A stretch of 64,000 nucleotides of DNA from an uncultured Oscillospiraceae bacterium (GTDB taxonomy: Bacteria > Bacillota > Clostridia > Oscillospirales > Oscillospiraceae): assembly GCA_934622035.1 (NCBI GenBank), contig CAKTVG010000003.1, positions 89,360 through 153,359 on the forward strand, read 5' to 3'. The translations under genes were made by a program, and so were the position numbers. Shown piece by piece: positions 44,385-52,400 of this stretch (positions are counted from its first letter, which is position 1; the number at the start of each line of letters is the position of its first letter). The notes beneath the pieces were generated by a model. The model did not search any database. It was not told the DNA's origin and saw only the letters and a program-made list of their open reading frames with translations.

Positions 44385-44984
44385 TCATCGGACTTTCGTC
44401 GGACAAAGGTCGGACTTTTCGGTGCAGGTAAAAAATTCAGGGATCTCGCTCTCATCTCCTTCCACATCAAAAATGCCACGAAATACGGGGATTGCATAAC
44501 CCCATAGAGCTATTCCAAGCAGCATAACAGCTTCCTTCTTTCGGTCATAAAAGGTGCTGCGTTCTAAATTAAGTATCTCCAGTAGCTCACTTTCAGCATA
44601 GCGGAAAGCGGTCAGATAACTCTTGGAGAGTATCTCGTGGTAAAGTCGTCCGTTATTGTAATAGTCATAGACCTTACTCATCGCCTTGTCAATGAGGTCA
44701 ATCATCCACTTATTTTCAAACAGGTTGCACACACGGCGTTCAAACTCGCTGCGTTCTATATCGGGCGCAAACTCCTCCAAATAGACCAAGGCATCCGTCA
44801 AATCGTCGCCGTAGTAATAGATTTCCTCATTTACGCAGTTACAGTCTGAAAGCGTCGCCCAAACCACATCACGGTAAATGCTCAAAAGCAGCTTTGTTTT
44901 ATGGAATATGTCGTCCTGCGCCAAGCCCAACTGTTCGTACATTTTTGTGATGTTCTTAACTGCCTTTGTATTGTTTCTCCCCAT
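44385..44984 (-). CDS. Uncharacterised mobile-element protein, possible ArpU/sigma-4-like regulator
   Basis: 199 residues. Mostly helical; the C-terminal part (SKSYLTAFRYAESELLEIL, ERSTFYDRKKEAVMLLGIALWGY) resembles the helix-turn-helix found at the end of phage late-transcription activators and sigma-like proteins. The first leftward gene from the element's switch region, transcribed from a perfect consensus promoter, so it is probably an early regulator. Start follows AAGGAG. Confidence 0.55.
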   Translation of the reverse strand: MGRNNTKAVKNITKMYEQLGLAQDDIFHKTKLLLSIYRDVVWATLSDCNCVNEEIYYYGDDLTDALVYLEEFAPDIERSEFERRVCNLFENKWMIDLIDKAMSKVYDYYNNGRLYHEILSKSYLTAFRYAESELLEILNLERSTFYDRKKEAVMLLGIALWGYAIPVFRGIFDVEGDESEIPEFFTCTEKSDLCPTKVR

Positions 44985-45072
44985 TGCTGCTCCTTTTCCG
45001 TATGAACGGGCATACTAATCACGATTGTGTATATTCAACGCCTAAAAAATTGCAGTATCTTTCCGAAACCCC

Positions 45073-45101
45073 TTGACAAGACACGCAAGTTCGAGTAATA
45101 T
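45073..45101 (+). promoter_or_regulatory. Rightward promoter of the XRE-ImmA genes
   Basis: TTGACA (45073-45078), 17-bp spacer, TAATAT (45096-45101). Transcription begins near 45108, inside the first operator, and faces the leftward promoter. Confidence 0.75.
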
Positions 45102-45105
45102 AAAT

Positions 45106-45150
45106 ACGCAGCTTAATTGCGTGTTTATATTATACGCATTTTATCTGCGT
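45106..45150. promoter_or_regulatory. Two operators ACGCA-N7-TGCGT of the element switch
   Basis: Identical dyads at 45106-45122 and 45134-45150, centres 28 bp apart, plus a half-site ACGCA at 45083-45087. The first covers both predicted transcription starts; the second lies in the spacer of the leftward promoter. Likely binding sites of the adjacent XRE repressor. Confidence 0.7.
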
Positions 45151-45157
45151 TTGTCAA
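45129..45157 (-). promoter_or_regulatory. Leftward promoter of the element
   Basis: Minus-strand TTGACA (45152-45157), 17-bp spacer, TATAAT (45129-45134): perfect consensus. It transcribes left toward the 44384-44984 gene and the sigma-like and recombinase genes, through the rightward promoter. Confidence 0.85.
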
Positions 45158-45212
45158 CAGATAATAGCAATTTAATTTCTAACATATTTTGAACACTACG
45201 GAGGACGCTACA

Positions 45213-45620
45213 ATGAGGTTTTGCGAGAAATTAAAAGAAGCCCGCACAAAGGCAGGCTTGAAGCAGGAGGAACTGGCGAAGGCTCTTGGAGTCTCCCTCA
45301 GAACGATCACCAACTATGAATCCGGCGAGTGCTATCCGAGGAAACGGGACATCTACCGCAAGCTGGCGGAGTTGTTTCATACCGAAGAAAACTACTTTCT
45401 GAATGAGGACGAGGAGTTCCTCCTTTCTGCCGCAGAGAAATACGGTGCAAAAGGCGCAAAGCAGGCGCAAGCGCTGGTAGATGAGGTAAGCGGTCTTTTT
45501 GCCGGCGGTAATATTGCCGATGAGGATTTGGATGTGATGATGAAGGCTTTGCAGGATGCGTATTGGATCGCCAAAGAGAAGAATAAGAAGTTCACGCCCA
45601 AGAAGTACCGTAAGGACTGA
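45213..45620 (+). CDS. XRE-family repressor of the element
   Basis: 135 residues from ATG 45213 (GGAGG eight bases upstream). N-terminal helix-turn-helix (about 5-58: LKEARTKAGLKQEELAKALG, LRTITNYESG) and a helical C-terminal part for oligomerisation. With the ImmA-type protease next to it, it forms the repressor/antirepressor pair known from ICEBs1-like elements. It probably binds the ACGCA-N7-TGCGT operators. Confidence 0.87.
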   Translation: MRFCEKLKEARTKAGLKQEELAKALGVSLRTITNYESGECYPRKRDIYRKLAELFHTEENYFLNEDEEFLLSAAEKYGAKGAKQAQALVDEVSGLFAGGNIADEDLDVMMKALQDAYWIAKEKNKKFTPKKYRKD

Positions 45621-45698
45621 TTCCATCGTGTCCGTTTAATGGGACACAGCTTATGTTAGAATAGAATTGCCGAAATAGGCAGAAGGGGGTGTTCGCTC

Positions 45699-46214
45699 TT
45701 GGATATTCAGACTTTGGAGATTGTACAGACAGCAAATAGGCTGGTCGATACGCTCGGCACGAGAGATCCGCACAGGATCGCTCGTGAGCTTGGCATCGAA
45801 GTCGTCCCCGTGGATTTTAAGCGACAGCGTGGAGCCTATAAGGTTCTGATGCGTAACCGATTTATCTTCATTAAAAACGATCTGCATCCGGTGATGGAAA
45901 GCATCGTTATGCTCCACGAGATCGGGCACGATATTCTGCACCGAAAGGAAGCTGTGAAAGCGGGCGGCTTCAAAGAGTTCAATATCTTCAATATGCAAGA
46001 GAGCCGGATGGAATATGAAGCGAATGTGTTCGCTTCTCAGGTGTCCTTGGGCGACGAGGAAATCCTCGAATATATCCGTTACGGCTATGATATACAACAG
46101 ATTGCCAGTGCAATGCACTCGGATACGAACCTCGTTGCGCTGAAAACCGATGCACTGATTGCACAGGGCTATTGTCTGCACCATCAGGAGTATGAAAACA
46201 GATTTTTGAAATAG
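45699..46214 (+). CDS. ImmA/IrrE-type metallopeptidase
   Basis: 171 residues starting at TTG 45699, with AAGGGGG before it. Zinc-protease motif HEIGHD (about 73-78) and a downstream Glu (RMEYEANVFA). In related elements ImmA cleaves the cognate XRE repressor after DNA damage or a cell-density signal, derepressing excision. Same transcript as the XRE gene. Confidence 0.87.
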   Translation: MDIQTLEIVQTANRLVDTLGTRDPHRIARELGIEVVPVDFKRQRGAYKVLMRNRFIFIKNDLHPVMESIVMLHEIGHDILHRKEAVKAGGFKEFNIFNMQESRMEYEANVFASQVSLGDEEILEYIRYGYDIQQIASAMHSDTNLVALKTDALIAQGYCLHHQEYENRFLK

Positions 46215-46327
46215 GAAAACGGAAGACAATTTGTGCAACGGGCTGTTGCATAAATCCCGTAGTCGCACAAGGCGGCTATTTTAGATATAAAATCACCAAT
46301 AAACTGCCGAAAGCAGCGGAGGACGAT

Positions 46328-47116
46328 ATGGGTGACTACATTCTCAACACAGTCAATTATGACTATAAGACCTTGAACCACGAAGGCTTCGGCGGCGTAT
46401 GCAAGTATATTGCTACGCCGAAAAGGGTGGGGTATCCAAGGCTTCTTGTCAAGCACGAAAACATACAGTCCGCCTGCAACACCTTTATGTGTAGTCGGCT
46501 TGCTGAACTATGCGGCGTCTATACGCCGAAAGCCTATCTTATGAGCACAAGCGGTGAAACCCGCAGATTGTTTCCGATGCACCCGTTTATTGTAGGAACG
46601 GAATGGGTGGAGGATTTTTCTGCGGTCGATTATGATAGGGTAAAAGAGTCCCCGGTACTGCGTCAGCAGTATTTGGACAGTATGGCTTTGTATGCAATGT
46701 TCTGCCGGATCGCAGACACGCCGCAGTTCGCATACTCGTCCACCAAGGGCGTATTCGCCTATGATTGGGACGAAGCGTTTGATGTGACGGATTTTGTCAT
46801 CAAGCTGAGCCTATATAACACTGATGCTGGGACAGAGCAGTTGCGGAGAATGCTTCAGCACTTTTCACAGCATCCATTCGAGAGTGATGCCGAACTGTGC
46901 TTACGAAGTGCAGCAGAGCATATGACTGCGGATGCTAACAATCTGCGCCCAAGCTATATGCAAGCAATGGAACGCCTTTGTAAAGTGACAGAAGAACAAG
47001 TAGCAGATCTGACTGTTGTGCTTGCCGACATCTATCCAATGGGGCTGATTGTTTATTACGAGGAGTACATAAAGTTACTGCAAGCAAAAGTCAAAACCTA
47101 TATAGGTACGATGTAA
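46328..47116 (+). CDS. Uncharacterised protein, possibly HipA-kinase-like
   Basis: 262 residues, start after GGAGG. Possible kinase-like features: RLLVKHEN (Lys as in an ATP site), RLAELCGV, GTEWVED, MFCRIADTPQFAYS and VFAYDWDEAF (Asp-rich metal motif). The order recalls short HipA-family kinases, but the match is not firm. Third gene of the XRE-ImmA unit, so a role in element control or host arrest is plausible. Closed by a terminator. Confidence 0.55.
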   Translation: MGDYILNTVNYDYKTLNHEGFGGVCKYIATPKRVGYPRLLVKHENIQSACNTFMCSRLAELCGVYTPKAYLMSTSGETRRLFPMHPFIVGTEWVEDFSAVDYDRVKESPVLRQQYLDSMALYAMFCRIADTPQFAYSSTKGVFAYDWDEAFDVTDFVIKLSLYNTDAGTEQLRRMLQHFSQHPFESDAELCLRSAAEHMTADANNLRPSYMQAMERLCKVTEEQVADLTVVLADIYPMGLIVYYEEYIKLLQAKVKTYIGTM

Positions 47117-47154
47117 ATTGCTGAATCTTGCTCACATAGGTACAGAAGTCAGCA

Positions 47155-47195
47155 AAGCCGCAGTGGAGCAAACTCTGCTGCGGCTTCTCCGTTTT
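47155..47195 (+). terminator. Terminator after the XRE-ImmA unit
   Basis: 9-bp stem AAGCCGCAG with its complement, extended by an inner GAG/CTC pair, then CTCCGTTTTT. It also marks the approximate left limit of the AT-rich cargo. Confidence 0.7.
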
Positions 47196-47267
47196 TGCGC
47201 TTTTTATAATTGCTCTATTGATATTATCCAAAAAATATATCATCATCCATCTATAAATTCTAACGGC

Positions 47268-48149
47268 TTAATATCTGTAATAATCTGCGCCGAGTTCCTG
47301 CAAGCGTGCTATACGGTCATCACTATGTGGGTGTGTTGAATAAAGTGCTCTTAGCAATCCATTATTAGGGGCTGAACACATATGTCTATCCAACACGCTT
47401 GCTAATATTGTGCCATAACCCAATTTGTAAGCATATTCATCTGCAACAAATTCATTTTGCCGCATTGACCACATTAAGAATAACATACAGAACTTAGTCC
47501 AAAGCCAAATGAGCACGGTTGATAAGCCGCCGAAAAGTGTCATAAACAAACCGCCCCAAAAACTTCTTGTACTTATACCAACGAGAGCGAAAATACCAGT
47601 AATAATCCAGCAAATAACTTTAACAATAAGCAAAAATCCGGAAATAAAGAGATTTCCGCCACCGATAAGAAGTTGAATGGCTGAGTGCTGATACGCAATG
47701 TGTCCAATCTCGTGAGCAAACACAGCCATTATTTCTTCATCGGTGAGGTTTAATAACCCGTCTGTAACGCAAATAGTCCTTCGACCAATCGCAAAAGCAT
47801 TTGGCGATTGGTCGTGTATTATTTTTAGCCTAATAGAATTAACCATAGACGGAGTTCTTTCTTTTGCTTGTTCAAATACGATCTCCAATAATGGCACTAA
47901 ACGAATTTTAATATCTTTTCGTTTTATTTCTTTTGCTCCTGCAAGTGCTGCAAGTGTCCACTCTCCAATGGGCGATAGACTAATTAAAACGGTGACTATG
48001 TAACATACAATCAAAGGAACTGCCACTTCAGGCGTAAAACCATAGGGAAAGAACAAAGCTAAAATAAGACCGATATTCAACAAAAAGAAAATCAGCGTTC
48101 CCAAATTTGAAAAGCGAAATATTCTTCCCAACTTATGCCATATATCCAT
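47268..48149 (-). CDS. M48-family membrane metalloprotease (HtpX-like)
   Basis: 293 residues. Two N-terminal membrane helices, zinc motif AHEIGHIAYQH (about 144-154), two further helices, third ligand Glu in QNEFVADEYA. Cytosol-facing protease of the HtpX/Ste24 type. Last gene of the secretion/conjugation operon, 70 bases after the immunity gene with its own AGGAGG. It may process or quality-control the exported or membrane components; inference from position. Confidence 0.85.
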   Translation of the reverse strand: MDIWHKLGRIFRFSNLGTLIFFLLNIGLILALFFPYGFTPEVAVPLIVCYIVTVLISLSPIGEWTLAALAGAKEIKRKDIKIRLVPLLEIVFEQAKERTPSMVNSIRLKIIHDQSPNAFAIGRRTICVTDGLLNLTDEEIMAVFAHEIGHIAYQHSAIQLLIGGGNLFISGFLLIVKVICWIITGIFALVGISTRSFWGGLFMTLFGGLSTVLIWLWTKFCMLFLMWSMRQNEFVADEYAYKLGYGTILASVLDRHMCSAPNNGLLRALYSTHPHSDDRIARLQELGADYYRY

Positions 48150-48219
48150 TGTGCCACCTCCTTTTAATATTAAATCTATGTTCTTTTTACCTCTTCTTTA
48201 GGTATAAGTAAATGCCGTA

Positions 48220-48441
48220 TTATTCTTGCTCATCATTGTCGTTTTTATATTTTCGATCTTTGAAAAAGTCAACCCAAAATGGATTTGCTTCATCAAACAG
48301 AATTTTTTGTTCAGGAGTAAGTGCGTGGGGATAATCCCTAAATAGGTTAAACACTTGCTCTCCATCAAATGTAAATAGCCGTTCTCCTACTTTGTCCGAC
48401 TTTGGCAACCAAGAAAACTTCAGTTCTTTCTTATCTGACAT
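48220..48441 (-). CDS. Small acidic protein, probable immunity protein
   Basis: 73 residues from ATG 48441, which overlaps the toxin gene by 11 bases. No signal or membrane helix. It has a compact aromatic-rich sequence (FTFDGEQVFNLFRDYPHALT, ANPFWVDFFKD). A small soluble protein encoded directly after, and overlapping, a WXG-domain toxin is the usual place of an immunity protein. Function not shown by any motif. Confidence 0.6.
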   Translation of the reverse strand: MSDKKELKFSWLPKSDKVGERLFTFDGEQVFNLFRDYPHALTPEQKILFDEANPFWVDFFKDRKYKNDNDEQE

Positions 48442-49432
48442 AACCACTTTCTCCTCTCATCTGTGCTGATTCATCTGTATTGATGTATCCCAAAAGATTC
48501 AGAAATTCTGCATTGTTTTGCAAAGATTCCAACTCAATAAGGTAGTTAGCATACTCCCTTGATTGCCCATCTTCGCAACCAAACCTTGAATATAATTCGC
48601 TTAAGGTGAGAGTATGCCATCCGTTTTCACTTAGAGTTCCACTTTGCAGTTCCAAATATTGATAAATTCCTTCATTGTTTAACCGGACAATAGCAGCGTG
48701 CGCTCCGGTTGCCATATAATATTGCCGTCCTTGTTCCATACTCGACATCAATCGCTCTGCGCATATTGTATCATCTGTTCCACGTAAGACTTGTGAATTT
48801 ACGCCGTCCAAATTAGCAATTTGTTCTATTGACGATCTTGAAGAAAAAACTTCACGGCTTTGACCATCACGAAAATCGTAAACAATGTAACCGGCTCTAT
48901 TGCCAGCATACGCAAGAGCCAATGAAGAACAAGAGCCTTCGGTCATATCACCGCCGCTTATGTTACTAATGATTTGTTCTTCACTTCTTGAAAAAAAGGC
49001 AGTTCGTATAGGTTTGTATTCAACACCTTTTAGTGCATCGTTAATATTCTGACTCCTATTAAAAATGTTAGCAAAGAAGCCGCTTCTACCATTAGAACCA
49101 AATGCTCTTGATGTTTCGTAATTACCGCTCGCTATCTGTTCTTGATTTGACAGATATTCAAGTCCCGTATTTTCATATTCCTGCAAACTATTTGCAAGTG
49201 AGCCAACGAATTTTTCGCCCTTATATAGAACCTTTAATATTTCGTTTAAGGCTCTGTTGCACTCTTGAACGACGTCACCTAATTCTTTATATTTTCTGTC
49301 TTTCCATTCACCGCTAAGTTGTTGATACTTTCTCGTCATCGTCGTTCTCGTTGTTTCGATGCTTGAAATTGCCGTTTTAATATTATTCCAAGATTGCAGC
49401 AATTCAGTAACATCGGCATTTACCATACTCAT
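48431..49432 (-). CDS. WXG100-domain toxin with papain-like C-terminal domain
   Basis: 333 residues. N-terminal helical hairpin (about 1-90) with W43-K-D, clearly related to the separate 93-residue WXG-like protein of this operon (both have WKD-KY and end in a QE/GEYE helix); a linker (100-145); then a domain with Cys168 (GSCSSLALAY), His245 (TGAHAAIVRLN) and Glu261/Gln263 (YLELQSG), in the order of papain-fold (Tox-PL-like) toxins, which act as peptidases or deamidases. Probably exported by the FtsK/EssC-like machine. Confidence 0.7.
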   Translation of the reverse strand: MSMVNADVTELLQSWNNIKTAISSIETTRTTMTRKYQQLSGEWKDRKYKELGDVVQECNRALNEILKVLYKGEKFVGSLANSLQEYENTGLEYLSNQEQIASGNYETSRAFGSNGRSGFFANIFNRSQNINDALKGVEYKPIRTAFFSRSEEQIISNISGGDMTEGSCSSLALAYAGNRAGYIVYDFRDGQSREVFSSRSSIEQIANLDGVNSQVLRGTDDTICAERLMSSMEQGRQYYMATGAHAAIVRLNNEGIYQYLELQSGTLSENGWHTLTLSELYSRFGCEDGQSREYANYLIELESLQNNAEFLNLLGYINTDESAQMRGESGYVR

Positions 49433-49480
49433 AGGACCACCTCCAATATTTTTATGTTGACATCAACCATATACAACAGT

Positions 49481-52400
49481 TTAATCAAACAATTTCTTCA
49501 GTTCATTTGCAGAAGGAGTTATGTACGGTTTCATTTGGAATGTGTTTTTAACTCCATCCGTGAAATAAACCGTATTATCCCTCAGACCTGCAACCGAAAC
49601 ATTTTCGATAAGATTGTCAGCATCATTAGAGCCAAGAGAGAAGATAATACGCTCAGGAAATTTAGTGAGTATATTTTCACCGTAGTACATACACTCCCTT
49701 ACAGACTGATATTCAAGCGAAGTAACCACGAAATGGATACCGAATCCTGAGCCATCTTCAATCATCTTAATGAGTTTTTCTCCAACCGACATATTATCGT
49801 CGCTACCTCTGTTGGCGAACATATTATTTACCGCCGCAAACGGATCGGCAGGGTTAAACTCAGGTTCAGCAGAAACTTCATCAATAAACTCGCTTTCATC
49901 AATCACATCGCCTTTGAACATCGACTTGACAATATCCAAGAATTGAAGGTTCTTAATTACCACGAAAATTACATCATCACTATTCTGCTTCTTCCAAGAC
50001 TGATAGTTTTGATAGATCTCGTTGATGAACTTTATAATATCAGCACGATCCTGCGCCACTTTGAACTGCGTACTACATTCTCCGAGAGCATCATAAAACT
50101 CTGCCGAACCGTCATCGCCAACAAGTTTATCACCGTCGATGCAATATACAGTCGCATTGCGATTAAGCAATGCCGAAATCATATAATTGTTTGAAACGGT
50201 ATTTGCCATTCTTTCATTAGAGCCGCAAATCAATAGGTTGTGTTTCTTTTTCTTGTCGATGCAAATTGCAAAAGGCGGGGCAACTTTTATGAGCGTACCC
50301 ATATGGATTTGTGCAGGGAGTTCAGAGGTTACGCCGATGTTTGCATTTGCAAAATAATCAATCAAGTTGGTTGTCCGACTACCTTCAAAAGTCTGTAATG
50401 TAGACGGTTGTTCAGCATAGGTTTTACTGATTAAATCAAGATAATACTTTTGCGTGTCATCGTCACAATAGGCGGCTCTGAAACCAATATTGGGCTGCTC
50501 GGTATAATCCAAGTTCATAACAGCCGTGCCGATTGGTCCTTTCATCATTGCCAAAGCCTTTGTGTCGTTTTGGTCGGAGAACAAATATCTCGCATCATTC
50601 TCGCCGCATTTTAAGCCGATACGGATACGCATTTGCTCAATCGTTCCGTGCGACAAAGTAAGATCAGAAATAACCTTAGTAGATTGCGTTGCCATCAGCA
50701 GATGAATACCAAATGCACGACCCTCGGTAACAATTCTCTTTGTTAATTCGGCACAGTTCATTGCAACTTTGCGGTTCGTGGAGTCATTGAACAATATTTG
50801 GAACTCGTCCATAATAACTAAAATTCTCGGCAAAGGTTTTCCGGTTGCTTGCTTATATCCTTTAAGGCTTGTCTGACCTGCTTCCTTGAAAAGTGAACCT
50901 CTGTGTTCCATCTCGGAAACAAGATTTTCAAGGATGCTCTCACCAAACTCCTGCATTGCATCTAACGCAAGAAGTTGTATATGAGGGAGTTTTACTGATT
51001 CATAAATCTTAAATTCAGTACCACTCTTAAAGTCCATAAGATACAAGTGAAGTTGGTCGGGACTATAATGAAGCATACTACTCATAATTAGTGTGTGAAG
51101 CAAGGTGGATTTACCTGAACCCGTAGCACCTGCAATAAGCCCGTGATGCGAAGAACCTTCACCGATAGTGATGTTGATAATACTATCTCCGTCACCAACG
51201 CCAACAGGGATTTTCAATGATTTAGATGAATCCATTGAGAACAGATCCTTAGAGATAATGTCCTTAAAAGAAAGCCCCTGTTTTTTGATTATTTCGCTCT
51301 TTTCAATGTAATCAGCAATAAACGCATCAGTTGCATTAAATGAGAGTGACTCTGGTATGTTTATCTGCAAATTATAAGGCAGCAAACCGTAATGCCCATC
51401 TTTATAATCAATAGATGCACAGAATTTTGAAATCTGCTCTAATCTCTCATCAATGCTTTCATAACGAGAGAAAGTAATATTGGGATTGTAACAAATCATC
51501 GTAAACACACCGCATTTATTGCCGTTCCTCAAGATGTTCGTCAAAAGGTCGATGCTTCTTCCGTCCATACCACTTGGGAAATCATACAGAACCAAGAGCG
51601 TCACGGGTTCGGCTCTATTTGGTGTATTTATGTTGTAGTCAAGAATATCCTTATACCTATTGCCCAATTTTTCTTGTATAAACTCATCAATCTGAGAGTT
51701 GATTTTTTGCAGACGATCATACATCTGTTCCTGACTCGTATAAATCTTTTGGTCGAATGTCTCAGGAGAGCGTTTGCGGAAGTCAAGGAACGGAATAATG
51801 CTATTGCCTCGCTGCTCACTATCAAATACGCATACATTTACCTTTGTAACAGGCATAAAGGAAAGGAAACTCCAAATCACATGGTGAGTAAAATCAAGCA
51901 TACCTTTGCTGCTTGCTTCAGGACAATTTAGGAACAAATTGAACGAGTTTTTCAAATCAAAAGTAAGCGGCAATTCGACAAAAGAGGTGTTTTCTGTATC
52001 GCCTTTGTGTTCCGTGCCGAACTTATCAAGTATATGCTGATAGCCGATGCTATCAGAAAATACATCAGCAGGGTAAAGAACATTGCCCAATGTAACCAAC
52101 GAGGGAAATTCGGAATTGATTTCCGGTACTTGTGCGTATGCTCTTTCGTAGCTTTTCATCATTTCGCAAATTTGCTCAATATGAGCATCAAGTTCAACAG
52201 AGTCTTTTGCTTCAATGAGTTTTCTAATAAGCGGTGAAAATGCAATGCCACGATTTTTGATACCTTCAAAGATAAGCATATATTTGCTGAAAAACTTCGC
52301 AAATTCGATTTTGTCAGGCATTGTATAATAGACGAGAGGAAGCCCCCGCAACACAAAATTTTCACCGTTTTGATTGATAACCGTTGATAGGTCAATTATG

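Noticed and set aside
44141..44497. A 118-codon minus-strand frame after the ArpU-like gene.
   Set aside because: Overlaps the end of that gene in another frame, lacks a ribosome binding site and reads like non-coding sequence (Cys/Pro/Trp patches).
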